Source: JABGQS01 sp963666505
GTDB lineage: Bacteria; Bacillota; Clostridia; Christensenellales; SZUA-584
NCBI GenBank assembly: GCA_963666505.2
Contig: CAXXXL010000003.1
Location: 682,001-746,000, forward strand
DNA: 64,000 nucleotides
Direction of reading: 5' to 3'
Shown: positions 26,891-36,600 of the stretch, piece by piece
How positions within the stretch are numbered: position 1 is the stretch's first letter
How the letters are laid out: every line of letters begins with the position of its first letter
Notes under the pieces: model-generated
Told to the model about the DNA's origin: nothing
Database searches by the model: none
What the model saw: only the letters and a program-made list of their open reading frames with translations
Translations under genes and position numbers: made by a program

Positions 26891-26916
26891 AAAGCCGGAC
26901 TTGGAAGTCCGGCTTT
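26891..26916. terminator. Convergent-gene terminator
   Basis: AAAGCCGGACTT (26891-26902) and AAGTCCGGCTTT (26905-26916) form a perfect 12-bp stem. The minus-strand T-run is stronger, so it mainly ends the leftward genes from 27170. Confidence 0.85.
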
Positions 26917-26936
26917 CATAGTTTTACTGTGATTGA

Positions 26937-27170
26937 TTATGTTGTGATGCCACCGTAGATGAACAGGAAAATCCCGACGGCAAGAACGACGATCGCCATT
27001 ACAATGCAGACCTTCGCTGCTGTTTCATCCTTCATCTTTTTACCGAGCTTCATCTTGACGATTTTGAGTAGCCCGGGCGATTTTTTAATTCCTCCGAAAT
27101 ATCCTACCAATATCGCATAGATCACGCATGCTATGCCTCCTAGCAAATAACCAACACCCATAATTAACAC
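26937..27170 (-). CDS. Small two-helix membrane protein
   Basis: A 77-residue protein with helices near residues 3-25 (MGVGYLLGGIACVIYAILVG) and 52-73 (VCIVMAIVVLAVGIFLFI) and a basic loop between them (KIVKMKLGKKMK). I do not recognise a family. A GGAGGGAG site lies upstream. It is downstream of the ABC-2 permease genes but reads in the same direction across a 37-bp gap, so it may be the last gene of that operon. Confidence 0.7.
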   Translation of the reverse strand: MLIMGVGYLLGGIACVIYAILVGYFGGIKKSPGLLKIVKMKLGKKMKDETAAKVCIVMAIVVLAVGIFLFIYGGITT

Positions 27171-27207
27171 TCCCTCCTTATATAGATTATTATAGCGGCT
27201 GAACCTG

Positions 27208-28209
27208 TCAGCTTAGTCCCTTTCTTAATTTCGGCCGTACTAAAAAGTATATTGCCAATGTAAGTGCGAGCACCATCCCCGAACATAAAAGCACCGTGCC
27301 CCAGTCTGCTGTCTTTGAAAGTATCATATCGTTTGCTTTATATGCCCAATAGAAGGGACTCCAGTACATTGTCCACTGCCACTTGTCAGATATAAGCTCA
27401 TAGCCTATTATAGAGCCGGCAATGGGCAGGAATATCATTTTGACATTGCCGGCAGCTTCTATGATATCGTCGCTGGTAAGCCCCTGCAGGAAACCAACGA
27501 TGAAGCTTAACATAAGGGAAGTTATGCCAACGAGGACTATCATAAACCAGTTGATGTCGTAGTAACCTGTTATCAGTACGCTTGCTATGATGCTGGCCAT
27601 TGCCACAAGTGCGCCTGTCATACTCTTGCCGACAACGAAGCCTGTCTGCGAAACGGGGGTAACGTTTACGGCATTGATAGTGTTTTCTGTTTTCTCTGTA
27701 ACTATGCTTATAGCTATCAGCATGCCCGCCAGCATGACCGTCAGTGATATCAGCATGTTGGTAAGCTTCGTCTTGAGCGGAGGCACAGTGTGTCCGAAAG
27801 ACATTATCTGCGTTTCAGTGTCCTGTGCATTGGCGCCCGTCTGGTACAGCGATTCGAGCATGACTGCATAGGTTTCGACTGCCTCGTGCTCGTCGCCCTG
27901 AAGCACAACCTCATAGCTGTCTCCTTTTGGTATCAGCGCTGCAACATCGTCACGCTTCGCTACACGGCGCTCGATTGCATCTGTATTGTCGAAAAGCTCG
28001 ACCTTTGCAAACTGCTGCATATATTCTATGTGTGCCGGCTCATCGCTGTCTAGCAGAGCAAGGTTTACGGTAGTGTCGTTCAGTCCCGGTGCAAACAGCG
28101 TTATAGCAATTGCCAGCAGTATGGGCATGACAGAAATGTATATAGCTATAGGTTCCCGTCTGGTCGATTTTATATCTCTTAGGAAGATCCTGAATATTTT
28201 TTTTAGCAT
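27208..28209 (-). CDS. ABC-2 type permease subunit (second)
   Basis: A 333-residue membrane protein: one N-terminal helix (IYISVMPILLAIAITLF), an extracytoplasmic domain to about residue 150, then five helices. The layout is that of ABC-2/YhaP-like exporters. It starts 12 bp after the first permease stop, with GGAGGC upstream. With the partner permease and ATPase it should form a heterodimeric exporter. The substrate is unknown; TetR control suggests a drug or toxic lipid. Confidence 0.88.
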   Translation of the reverse strand: MLKKIFRIFLRDIKSTRREPIAIYISVMPILLAIAITLFAPGLNDTTVNLALLDSDEPAHIEYMQQFAKVELFDNTDAIERRVAKRDDVAALIPKGDSYEVVLQGDEHEAVETYAVMLESLYQTGANAQDTETQIMSFGHTVPPLKTKLTNMLISLTVMLAGMLIAISIVTEKTENTINAVNVTPVSQTGFVVGKSMTGALVAMASIIASVLITGYYDINWFMIVLVGITSLMLSFIVGFLQGLTSDDIIEAAGNVKMIFLPIAGSIIGYELISDKWQWTMYWSPFYWAYKANDMILSKTADWGTVLLCSGMVLALTLAIYFLVRPKLRKGLS

Positions 28210-28221
28210 TTTGAAGCCTCC

Positions 28222-29412
28222 TTAAACCGTGAGCGTTTTCTTGAAACGGAAGTTTGATATGAGAAACAGTATTATCCCTCCGGCAAGAAATACCCCGGTA
28301 TACAAAAGCACATATCCGGCGTCGCCGTTTGTAACGAGTATCTCTTTGTAGGCTGTAAGCATAGGATATGTCGGGAAGAACCACAGCCACAGAGGGTCGA
28401 AGCTTGGGATGAAGTAAGAGAAAACAGGCAGCATAAGCAATATCATAAAAGCGTATATTACGCCAAATGATTTTGATATGTTGTCAAAAAAGCTTGATAC
28501 CAGAAGTCCGAGTGACGCAAAAGCAAAAGTTGTTACCAGCAGGAACGGATAGAACAGCAGGTAGTTTGGCTGGCCGCCCATTATCGGTATAGTGAGTATC
28601 GTTGCGCAGACCAACTCCGTCGTCATGATTATCATGGTTTTGCTGAGCAGGTATTTCCATACCGAAGACGGTGTGACAGCAAAAGCTTTGATGACTCCTT
28701 CGTCCTTATCGAGGAAGATATAAGCCATGACAATGAACACACCCATTATCGAGCCTGCAAAGGCAAGGTAGACAGGCAGTATATTCTGGCGGTTGTTCAG
28801 CGAATCGAAAGTGCCGAGTGTCCTTACGCTGATCTGCTCTGTTGCTGCCTGCAGTTCATCAAGTGAACCGAGGTTGAGAACTGACAAAAGCTCTACCATC
28901 CGCTGCGTTTCATAACCCTGCAGATAATACTTGTAAGAAAGAGTTCCGGTGTCGCTGAGCCCGATAACTGCGCCTACGCTTTTTTGGCTGTAGACAGTCC
29001 TTATCATGTCTTCGTCATCTTCAAAGAAATGGACCGTTGCTTCAAGTTCTTTTGTTTTCGGGTCATATTCCTTGAGAGTTTTGACGTTTATGATCTTCTC
29101 TTCTTCAAATTCCAGAGTCGTAACTTTGCCAGTCTGCTCGTCAGTTATATCTATCGAAGCAGGTTTGAGTGTAAACTGTGTATCGTCCGTCCATTCTGCG
29201 TTGCCTTTGTCAATGCTCTGCTGGACCATAGCATCGGTATATTCTTTTGGGAGGCTGCTTGAGAGATACTCTTTCTGCTTGCTTACGGGATATTCATTTA
29301 CAGCGAAGAGAAGTATAAGCAGAACCAGAATGGAAAAGCCGATTTCGATATAAAAATAGAAACCACGGGCAGCTATTATAAGCTCTTTAATATATGAAGA
29401 AATAAGCTTCAT
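28222..29412 (-). CDS. ABC-2 type permease subunit (first)
   Basis: A 396-residue permease with the same plan as its neighbour: an N-terminal helix (YIEIGFSILVLLILLF), an extracytoplasmic domain of ~170 residues, then six C-terminal helices including GSIMGVFIVMAYIFLDKDEG. One base separates it from the upstream ATPase gene, so the two are tightly coupled. The pair with 27208-28209 probably makes the membrane channel. Confidence 0.88.
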   Translation of the reverse strand: MKLISSYIKELIIAARGFYFYIEIGFSILVLLILLFAVNEYPVSKQKEYLSSSLPKEYTDAMVQQSIDKGNAEWTDDTQFTLKPASIDITDEQTGKVTTLEFEEEKIINVKTLKEYDPKTKELEATVHFFEDDEDMIRTVYSQKSVGAVIGLSDTGTLSYKYYLQGYETQRMVELLSVLNLGSLDELQAATEQISVRTLGTFDSLNNRQNILPVYLAFAGSIMGVFIVMAYIFLDKDEGVIKAFAVTPSSVWKYLLSKTMIIMTTELVCATILTIPIMGGQPNYLLFYPFLLVTTFAFASLGLLVSSFFDNISKSFGVIYAFMILLMLPVFSYFIPSFDPLWLWFFPTYPMLTAYKEILVTNGDAGYVLLYTGVFLAGGIILFLISNFRFKKTLTV

Positions 29413-29413
29413 A

Positions 29414-30268
29414 CTATACCAGCTCCCTTCCGGTTACCTCAATGAATATCTCCTCCAGCGTGGCTTCTTTGGAATGCATAGTCTGTATGTCATAGCTATT
29501 GATTATTTCAGCGATACGTTTTTTGTCTTTTTCGTCCACAGTTTTGAGTGTTTCTTTTTCCACTTTGCCGTCTTTAACGTACTCAATGTCTATCAGCTTC
29601 TTGCCGTACTGCAGCTTTAAGTTCTTTGGAGTATCGATCAGTTTAATCTGCCCGTCGATTATAAAAGCGACTCTGTCACACAGCTCGTCCGCAATGTACA
29701 TATTGTGTGTGGTCAGGAACGAAGTTACGCCCTTTTTCTGCTGCTGCTTGATTATGTCTTTAATAGTTGCGGCAATGGCAGGGTCAAGGCCTGTCGTCGG
29801 TTCGTCAAGGAACCAAAGCTCCGGTTTGTTTATCATAGAGCGTGCGAACGTTAGGCGGTGCTTCATGCCTTTGGAAAACTCGCCTGCACGGATTTTTTCT
29901 TTGCCTTCAAGGCCGACAAGGCGTATGAGCTCGTCCGGGTCTCGTGTCGGCACGTCGAACAGCCTGGCATAGAACTTTAGGTTCTCCTTGGCAGTAAGCT
30001 TGCTGTACACGTTAGACTGTTCGAACGATACGCCTATCTTGTTGAAACGCTCATTTCGAACTTTACTGATGTCATAGCCCGCCACAGTTACCTCGCCTTT
30101 TTGAAGCTTTAAAAGACCGGTAAGTATACCCTGGGTAGTAGATTTGCCTGCGCCGGAGGGCCCAAGAAAACCAAAGGTTTCGCCTTTTGCCACCTCGAAG
30201 CTTATGTCGTGCACTGCATAGTTGTCATCGTTATTATAGGAATGGTATAAGTTCTTTACGGATATCAT
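29414..30268 (-). CDS. ABC transporter ATP-binding protein
   Basis: A 284-residue ATPase with GPSGAGKSTTQGILTG (Walker A), EFSKGMKHRLTFARSM (signature), LWFLDEPTTGLDP (Walker B) and FLTTHNM (H-loop). A C-terminal extension after residue ~220 (LKLQYGKKLIDIEYV) is common in DrrA-like exporters of the ABC-2 class. GGGAGGAT precedes the ATG at 30268. It lies 21 bp after the TetR gene, in one transcription unit. Confidence 0.94.
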   Translation of the reverse strand: MISVKNLYHSYNNDDNYAVHDISFEVAKGETFGFLGPSGAGKSTTQGILTGLLKLQKGEVTVAGYDISKVRNERFNKIGVSFEQSNVYSKLTAKENLKFYARLFDVPTRDPDELIRLVGLEGKEKIRAGEFSKGMKHRLTFARSMINKPELWFLDEPTTGLDPAIAATIKDIIKQQQKKGVTSFLTTHNMYIADELCDRVAFIIDGQIKLIDTPKNLKLQYGKKLIDIEYVKDGKVEKETLKTVDEKDKKRIAEIINSYDIQTMHSKEATLEEIFIEVTGRELV

Positions 30269-30289
30269 GTACTGATCCTCCCAAAAAAA

Positions 30290-30925
30290 TTATTTATAAA
30301 ATGCCCTCTTTAAGACATCAATATAGGCGTCGAATGCGTTTGCAGTATCTTCGAAATCAATACCTTTAAAACCATCGGTAGCTCTTGTATACTCTTCCGC
30401 GAACTTTTCAAGCGTCCATTTTATAACGTTTATTGATTTGTCTGTGTCCTTCGGGTTTTTGAATTTTGACAGGTCGATATTTCTGTAGTAAACGTCTGCC
30501 ATAAGCTTTGCGGTGTCTACACCGTGGTTTTTATATACCTGTATTATCTCGTCCGCTGTTTTTGCGTTTTCATTTGCCAATATCGCATAGATCATATCAA
30601 ACATTTTTGGATATTCACGGCTAAGCTGAAGCTTTAAGAAAACAGCCTGCTTTATACGCTGGAGAATGTCTGTTTCATCCCAGTCTATCTGTGATATGAT
30701 TGCGTTTGTAAGCTTGCTTATTACAAACTCTACGAGTCTATCATAGAGCTCTTTTTTGCTGCCGAAGTAGTGAAACAGAAGGCCTTTTGATATTCCGGCA
30801 TTTTTAACTATATTATTCGTCGAAGCTTTTTCGTATGGCATCCGGGCAAACTCATCTAGGGCGCTGTTTATTATTTTTTCTCTTTTTTCTTCGTTTAAGT
30901 TCTTAAGTATCTCTTCCAAGTTCAT
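30290..30925 (-). CDS. TetR-family repressor
   Basis: An N-terminal helix-turn-helix (NNIVKNAGISKGLLFHYFGSK) is joined to a ligand-binding helical domain, as in TetR regulators; 211 residues from the ATG at 30925. A TTG at 30934 is an alternative; neither has a good Shine-Dalgarno. It leads the exporter operon and lies behind two operators with identical layout, so it almost certainly represses itself and the exporter until an inducer binds. Confidence 0.9.
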   Translation of the reverse strand: MNLEEILKNLNEEKREKIINSALDEFARMPYEKASTNNIVKNAGISKGLLFHYFGSKKELYDRLVEFVISKLTNAIISQIDWDETDILQRIKQAVFLKLQLSREYPKMFDMIYAILANENAKTADEIIQVYKNHGVDTAKLMADVYYRNIDLSKFKNPKDTDKSINVIKWTLEKFAEEYTRATDGFKGIDFEDTANAFDAYIDVLKRAFYK

Positions 30926-30944
30926 CACCTTCAAGTCTATTGGT

Positions 30945-31003
30945 TGACCATGTTGGTCAATATACTTAAGACTATAATAATACGATTGACCGGATTAGTC
31001 AAT
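30945..31003 (-). promoter_or_regulatory. TetR operon promoter with two operators
   Basis: On the minus strand TTGACT (30998-31003), a 17-base spacer and TATTAT (30975-30980) form the promoter. Two inverted repeats share the form TTGACC-N5-RGTCAA: 30987-31003, covering the -35 box, and 30945-30961, just after the start of transcription. Their centres are 42 bp apart, four helical turns. Confidence 0.8.
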
Positions 31004-31172
31004 ATGTATCTGCAATTTTTTTTGCGGCTGCATTTATATAAAGAATATACCTGAATCAGACATATAAACCGGTTTAAAAGAGAGTATTATCGGTTAATAT
31101 ACAAAATTTCTTTTAAAAGCTGTGCATTGCTGATATAATCATAACGTTAAAAACGCATATAAGGAGTTTCTT

Positions 31173-32561
31173 GTGAAAATCGTAATCGTCGGCAGCGGCA
31201 ATGTCGGGTATCATCTGGCGGCTCTGCTGGTAGAAGAAGGACATGACATAGTAGTTATAGACAACCAGACAAAGACTCTGGAAAAGTTGGTTGAAGTGCT
31301 TGATATTAGTATAGTGCACGGCAACGGGGCATACTATGACACTCAGATGGAAGCGGACGTGCCGAACGCAGATCTGGTTATAGCCGTAGCACAGCAGGAC
31401 GAGATAAATATGCTTACGTGCCTGCTTGCAAGGAAACTGGGGGCAAAGCGTACCATAGCCCGAGTGAGGGACCAGAACTATTCAAACCAACTGCATCTTT
31501 TGAAAAGCGAGCTTGGTCTTAGTATGTCAATTAATCCCGAGCTTGCTGCGGCAACAGAAATAGCACGTATATTAAAGTTCCCTTCAGCGTTGAAGATAGA
31601 CACTTTGGCAAAAGGGCGTGTAGAGCTTGTGCATTTTAAACTGGCGGACGATAATCCGCTTGTTAACTACAGTCTCCAAGAGATAAGCGACAAATTCACT
31701 CATAAAATATTGATATCTGCTGTTGAGCGTGACGATGAAGTCTATATGCCCACAGGCAGCTATGTTTTAAAGCCAGAAGACAAGGTGCATATAGTCGGCA
31801 AGCTTGCGGACATAACAAAGTTCTTCAAGACACTTGGACTGTTTATGCCAAAGTCGAAATTTGTTATTATTGTGGGCGGCGGGCAGATCACATATTATCT
31901 TGCAGAGCAGATAATCTCTATGGGGATTCAGGTCAAGATAATAGAGAGCAACCGCAACAGATGTGTAGAGCTGTGCGAGCTGCTGCCGTCGGCTATTATA
32001 ATAAACGCAGACGGGACGGACCAGAACGTACTGCTTCAGGAAAAGCTGGAGAGTGCGGACTCGTTTATTGCGCTGACAAAGAGCGACGAGATAAATCTTA
32101 TTATTGCGATGTTCGCAAAATCCAAAAACGTGCCCAAAGTCATAACAAGGATAAATCACTCAAGATATATGGACGTTGTGCAAAACCTTGAAATAGACAG
32201 CTTTATCAGCCAGCATCTGATAACATCAGATCTAATTGCGAGATATGTGCGTGCTATGCAGAACACAATGGGCAGCAGCGTTAAAACTCTCTATAAATTT
32301 GCAAATGATCAGGCAGAGGCTCTTGAGTTCATCGCAACCGGTAACTCGAAACACATATACGAGCCGCTGAAAGACTTAAACCTGAGGAAGAATCTACTTG
32401 TTGCGGCGCTAGTCCGTAAAGACGAGGTTATAATACCCGACGGCAACGACAAAATAATGCCGGGTGACAACGTAATAGTAGTGACCACAAACAAAGTGCT
32501 CGGCGATCTTGACGATATCTATGCAAAAGATGGACAGTCTGCGTTTAAGGCAAAGGAATAG
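31173..32561 (+). CDS. trkA: Trk potassium uptake regulator TrkA
   Basis: A 462-residue cytoplasmic gating ring subunit of the Trk potassium channel. It has two RCK units: a first nucleotide-binding Rossmann domain (VGSGNVGYHLAALLVEEGHD) with its TrkA-C domain, and a second (IVGGGQITYYLAEQI) with a second TrkA-C at the end (KIMPGDNVIVVTTNK). The start is GTG with AAGGAG upstream. trkH begins ten bases downstream. Confidence 0.95.
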   Translation: MKIVIVGSGNVGYHLAALLVEEGHDIVVIDNQTKTLEKLVEVLDISIVHGNGAYYDTQMEADVPNADLVIAVAQQDEINMLTCLLARKLGAKRTIARVRDQNYSNQLHLLKSELGLSMSINPELAAATEIARILKFPSALKIDTLAKGRVELVHFKLADDNPLVNYSLQEISDKFTHKILISAVERDDEVYMPTGSYVLKPEDKVHIVGKLADITKFFKTLGLFMPKSKFVIIVGGGQITYYLAEQIISMGIQVKIIESNRNRCVELCELLPSAIIINADGTDQNVLLQEKLESADSFIALTKSDEINLIIAMFAKSKNVPKVITRINHSRYMDVVQNLEIDSFISQHLITSDLIARYVRAMQNTMGSSVKTLYKFANDQAEALEFIATGNSKHIYEPLKDLNLRKNLLVAALVRKDEVIIPDGNDKIMPGDNVIVVTTNKVLGDLDDIYAKDGQSAFKAKE

Positions 32562-32570
32562 GGGCAGCAG

Positions 32571-34016
32571 ATGAATTACAGGATGATTTCATACATACTC
32601 GGTTTTGTGCTTAAAATCGAGGCTGCGCTTATGTCACTCTCGCTTATAGTTGCGCTGATATACTCAGAATCATGTGCTGTTTCCATAGGAATAACGATGG
32701 TCATTACATTCCTGCTGGGTCTTGTGCTTGGAATAAAAAAGCCCGCTTCAAAGAGCATACGTGTTAAGGAAGGGCTGCTGACTGTGGCGCTTTCATGGCT
32801 GACGATGTCGCTTCTTGGAACGCTGCCGCTGTTCTTAAGCGGAGCAGTACCGTCTTATATAGACGGCTTTTTTGAGATTGTTTCAGGCTTTACAACAACG
32901 GGAGCCAGCATACTGACGCAGATTGAGGGGCTGCCAAAAGGAATACTTTTCTGGCGCAGCTTTACACACTGGCTTGGAGGCATGGGCATACTTGTCTTCG
33001 TTCTTGCTTTGATGCCGGTGTCCAGCGGACACTTTCTGCACATTATGCGTGCAGAAAGCCCGGGACCTGAGACGGGCAAACTGGTGCCGGGTATTGCGAA
33101 AACAGCAAAAATACTTTATGCGATATATATAGGAATGACTGTAGCGGAGATAATAGCGCTTATGATAGCGGGCATGTCTTTATACGACGCTTCGGTTCAC
33201 GCTTTCGGAACGGCAGGCACTGGCGGATTCTCTGTTAGGAACGCCAGTATCGGAGCGTATGATAGCGCATCCATAGATGCTATTATAACTGTATTTATGG
33301 TGTTGTTCGGAGTCAACTTCTCTCTTTATTACCTTCTGCTGGCGAAAAAGTTCAAAGACGCATATAAAAGCGAGGAGCTGAGGATTTACCTTGGAGTCAT
33401 TGCAGCTTCGATAATTATCGTAGCAATCAATATAATGCCACTTTTCTCGGGCTTCTGGGAATCGCTGAGGTATTCTTCATTTCAAGTCAGCTCTATCATT
33501 ACAACAACAGGCTATGCAACTACGGATACTAACGTTTGGCCACAGCTTTCAAAGACCATCCTAATACTTCTTATGTTCTTTGGCGCATGCGCAGGGTCGA
33601 CTGGCGGCGGTCTGAAAGCTGTAAGGGTGCTTCTCATCTTCAAAACGATCAAGAGGAACATTGTCCGATTGGTAAGCCCGCACAGGGTCAACATAGTCAG
33701 ATTTGATGGAAAGCGTGTTTCGGAGGACACAATAAAGGGAGTAAAGACATTCTTTGTTATATACATTTTGATAACGGCGGCTTCGGTGCTGCTGGTGTCT
33801 GTCAACGGATATGATATTGAAACTACCTCTACAGCCGTTTTTGCATGTATAAACAACATCGGCCCGGGCTTTGGGATGGTGGGAGCTACGGGGAACTATG
33901 CCGGCTTCTCGGTTTTCAGCAAACTGGTGCTTATTTTCGATATGCTGGTAGGAAGGCTGGAGATATACCCGATGCTTCTGATATTCATTCCGTCGTTCTG
34001 GAAGAAAGCTGCATAA
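32571..34016 (+). CDS. trkH: Trk potassium channel TrkH
   Basis: A 481-residue polytopic membrane protein with the four pore loops of the TrkH/KtrB family: SGFTTTGAS, GTAGTGGFS, SIITTTGYATTD and NNIGPGFG. The conserved GACAGSTGGG region and a C-terminal helix are present. It partners TrkA from the adjacent gene to take up potassium. Confidence 0.95.
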   Translation: MNYRMISYILGFVLKIEAALMSLSLIVALIYSESCAVSIGITMVITFLLGLVLGIKKPASKSIRVKEGLLTVALSWLTMSLLGTLPLFLSGAVPSYIDGFFEIVSGFTTTGASILTQIEGLPKGILFWRSFTHWLGGMGILVFVLALMPVSSGHFLHIMRAESPGPETGKLVPGIAKTAKILYAIYIGMTVAEIIALMIAGMSLYDASVHAFGTAGTGGFSVRNASIGAYDSASIDAIITVFMVLFGVNFSLYYLLLAKKFKDAYKSEELRIYLGVIAASIIIVAINIMPLFSGFWESLRYSSFQVSSIITTTGYATTDTNVWPQLSKTILILLMFFGACAGSTGGGLKAVRVLLIFKTIKRNIVRLVSPHRVNIVRFDGKRVSEDTIKGVKTFFVIYILITAASVLLVSVNGYDIETTSTAVFACINNIGPGFGMVGATGNYAGFSVFSKLVLIFDMLVGRLEIYPMLLIFIPSFWKKAA

Positions 34017-34188
34017 AAGATGGTATCCTGGATTGGTGCAACCGCTAGTTTTCCAAAACAAAAGTGACCTGCTGTGTCATCTTCACTTGCAAAAATAATT
34101 CTTCAATCTCATCTTATGCAACTCTCGATTTCGTATATTGCGTAAAATCCTGGGCGCCCCAATTTACTTGAAGGTGCAGCCTCTTGTG

Positions 34189-35367
34189 TTACTGGAAATA
34201 TTCAAGAAAACCGTTTGCAAGTCCCTGTGCTATTTTCTCCTGATATTCATCAGAAACAAGCAGATTATCTTCCTTCTCGTTGGTCATATGACCCATCTCT
34301 ATGGTGCATACAGGTATGCTTGACCAGCAAAAACCTGTCTGGTCGCTTCGCTGTGTTATGCCAAGATTTACTGCGCCGGTAGTGCTAAGCGTTGATGAGA
34401 GAAGGCAGGATGCCAGTTGCGAGCTTTTTGTTTGGACTGAAGGGTCGTTTGTATACATTGAACCGTGCGTAGGTATCAGGAAGAACATGCCTTCTTTGCT
34501 TGCATCGGTAGAACCGTTTGCATGTATGCGTATCCAGCAGTCGGCAGGGATACTGTTCATCATGACGGCTCGCTGAGCGTTAGAGATATCTACGTCATGA
34601 CTTTCCCTTGACATTATAACGGTTGCGCCTAAAGCTTCCAGATTAGCTTTCAGCTTTAGTGCGACCTGCAGGTTAATGACGTACTCCCTTACTCCGGTGA
34701 AGCGGCCGTACGTTCCAGCGGAAACTTTTGCTTTTGTGTCGGTACCGTATGGAGATATGAGTTCCTGGTCATAGTTCGGGTGTGCTTGATGCCCGGGGTC
34801 AATCCCTATAACGCAGCCGGTAAGCGGCAGATTACAATCGTAAGGTTTTATTTTCTTCAATCCGAGGATATCAAGGCGCATAAGCGTATAGTCTGCAATT
34901 GAGATGATACCATCTCCGTTTATGTCTGCTGCTGTTTTATACTCGCTGCTGAGTGTTTTTAAGCCTAGTATGTGCAGCCTTGCCAGAGTGTAGTCGGATA
35001 TGGAGAGAGTTCCGTCGCCGCTGGGGTCTCCGCATACAGCGATTTTGAGCATATCTTTGGGGACACTGTCGCAGTAAAGAGTCACGGTCATGCCGGTAAA
35101 TAAGCTTCCGCCTAAAAAAGCGCTCCCGTCGCTGTTTGTTATAAAAAGATTGGAAGAAGGGTTGCTCAGGTTATCTTTGAGTTCTATATCAGATGTCGAG
35201 AGCTCTATTCCGTGAAGGATATTGGCTGCACGGTCAATAGCGTATATTGGGGATTCTATGGAATCAAGACCGGCAAGGGCAGAGCCTGTAGGGCCAGTGA
35301 ATATTATAATTACAGCCAGAACTGTTATTAACACAAGGATTCTCTTTGATACGCTCGTTGATTTCAT
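34189..35367 (-). CDS. N-acetylmuramoyl-L-alanine amidase with an internal dockerin domain
   Basis: A 392-residue secreted protein. It has a signal peptide (ILVLITVLAVIIIFTG), then a ~90-residue linker domain, then a type I dockerin (residues ~113-175) with two calcium-loop repeats, GDPSGDGTLSISDYTLARLH and ADINGDGIISIADYTLMRLD, each ending in ILGLK. The amidase_3 catalytic domain follows, with IDPGHQAHPN, the catalytic-site histidine in RIHANGS and a C-terminal TIEMGHMTN glutamate. It should cut the peptide stem from peptidoglycan, and the dockerin may tether it to a cohesin on the surface. The start follows GGGAGATGG. No cohesin gene is in the window. Confidence 0.9.
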   Translation of the reverse strand: MKSTSVSKRILVLITVLAVIIIFTGPTGSALAGLDSIESPIYAIDRAANILHGIELSTSDIELKDNLSNPSSNLFITNSDGSAFLGGSLFTGMTVTLYCDSVPKDMLKIAVCGDPSGDGTLSISDYTLARLHILGLKTLSSEYKTAADINGDGIISIADYTLMRLDILGLKKIKPYDCNLPLTGCVIGIDPGHQAHPNYDQELISPYGTDTKAKVSAGTYGRFTGVREYVINLQVALKLKANLEALGATVIMSRESHDVDISNAQRAVMMNSIPADCWIRIHANGSTDASKEGMFFLIPTHGSMYTNDPSVQTKSSQLASCLLSSTLSTTGAVNLGITQRSDQTGFCWSSIPVCTIEMGHMTNEKEDNLLVSDEYQEKIAQGLANGFLEYFQ

Positions 35368-35430
35368 ATAATACCATCTCCCATTACAATGTATATAATA
35401 GCACTAGAAGACAGATATTTCAAACAAATA

Positions 35431-35467
35431 AAAAAGCAGAAACTTTTTATCGGCTTCTGCTTTTTTT
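35431..35467 (-). terminator. Terminator of the paired membrane-protein operon
   Basis: AAAAAGCAGAA (35431-35441) pairs with TTCTGCTTTTT (from 35455). On the minus strand it ends in a run of T just after the stop at 35474. Confidence 0.75.
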
Positions 35468-35473
35468 GTTAGA

Positions 35474-35899
35474 TTATTCCTGAGTTCCCTCGGGCAGTTT
35501 CCCTTTTTGCTTGATAAGAGCAAGGACGCCGGCTGCTATCAGCAGCGCTGCTACAAGGGTACTGGAACCTCCTGCAAAACACAACCCGCCCCCGACAAGC
35601 ATTAGTACTCCAGCAGGGATGTTTTTATTTTTTAAGATGCCTGCGCCGATTATACCTAATATACCGGCGGCAAGAGTCGCTGCGATGCCTACCCAGTAAA
35701 AGGCACTTAAAGCTGAGAAAATCTTGAGGTCTGAAAAGAAGAAGCCGCCGTGCTCAAAGAAATCCGGCATGTGCAGCTTCTCGCCGATATCGATAAAGTC
35801 TATGTTTTTAAACACCAACAGGGCTATCGTGTTAAATATGCTCGTCAAAATTCCGAGTATTCCGCCTGCAAGACCCAGTCCAAAACTTACTTTTCTCAT
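35474..35899 (-). CDS. Membrane protein, DUF4064-like (second of a pair)
   Basis: A 141-residue protein with four hydrophobic helices, starting MRKVSFGLGLAGGILGI. It is clearly related to the neighbour that starts MRKTSFGLGLAGTIIAF and shares the tail pattern IPAGVL. The start overlaps the upstream stop by four bases (ATGA type), so they are translated together. Similar to DUF4064-type proteins; function unknown. Confidence 0.75.
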   Translation of the reverse strand: MRKVSFGLGLAGGILGILTSIFNTIALLVFKNIDFIDIGEKLHMPDFFEHGGFFFSDLKIFSALSAFYWVGIAATLAAGILGIIGAGILKNKNIPAGVLMLVGGGLCFAGGSSTLVAALLIAAGVLALIKQKGKLPEGTQE

Positions 35900-36375
35900 T
35901 GTACGGTTCCCTCCTGCGGAGCTGGTGCAGCCTCTTTATGCTTGTCTTTAATGAAGGCAAGCACCCCGGCGGGGATGAAGAATGCTGTTGCAAACAGACC
36001 CCATAGACTTATGATGCTGAGCACGGCAGCTATAATAAGAAGAACTCCTGCCGCAGTACTCTTGCGTTTTTTCGTTATTACAGTTCCTATGATGCCAAGT
36101 ACTCCTGAAATTAGCAGACCTACCGCACCGACAAGAAGCCATGCACCTACTGCACCGAACACGGCATTTGGCGCTCCGCCGTAATTGCCTTCGACATCCA
36201 AGTCGTAATTTTCACCGTCTATAGTTATTTCGATGTCGTCTATATTTTCTGTGATTTCATCCCAATCTGCATAGCTTGCAGCTGTCGATACAAGACCAAG
36301 TATCAAAATAATGATTCCTATTACAAATGCGATTATCGTACCGGCAAGCCCAAGCCCGAAACTTGTCTTTCTCAT
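35896..36375 (-). CDS. Membrane protein, DUF4064-like (first of a pair)
   Basis: A 159-residue protein with an N-terminal helix, an acidic extracytoplasmic loop of ~45 residues (EITENIDDIEITIDGENYD), then three more helices and a C-terminal charged tail. It is the longer of two tandem relatives, probably from gene duplication. GGAGGTTTTG precedes the start. Function unknown. Confidence 0.75.
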   Translation of the reverse strand: MRKTSFGLGLAGTIIAFVIGIIILILGLVSTAASYADWDEITENIDDIEITIDGENYDLDVEGNYGGAPNAVFGAVGAWLLVGAVGLLISGVLGIIGTVITKKRKSTAAGVLLIIAAVLSIISLWGLFATAFFIPAGVLAFIKDKHKEAAPAPQEGTVQ

Positions 36376-36600
36376 AACAAAACCTCCTGAATGCTTTCAT
36401 TTTTATTTGTACAGTATAATTATAGACTTAAAAACAAAACGATACAACATGTAAATTTATGCACAGATAAAGCCGGGTTTAGCCACTAATACCCGTGAAA
36501 TATGAATTTAGAAAAGAAACAGTAAAGTTGAGCGGTGGTGAGCGCTTTTTTATGGTAGCATGCACAATGAAGAATTTTATCCGCAAAAGGAGGCAATCAG

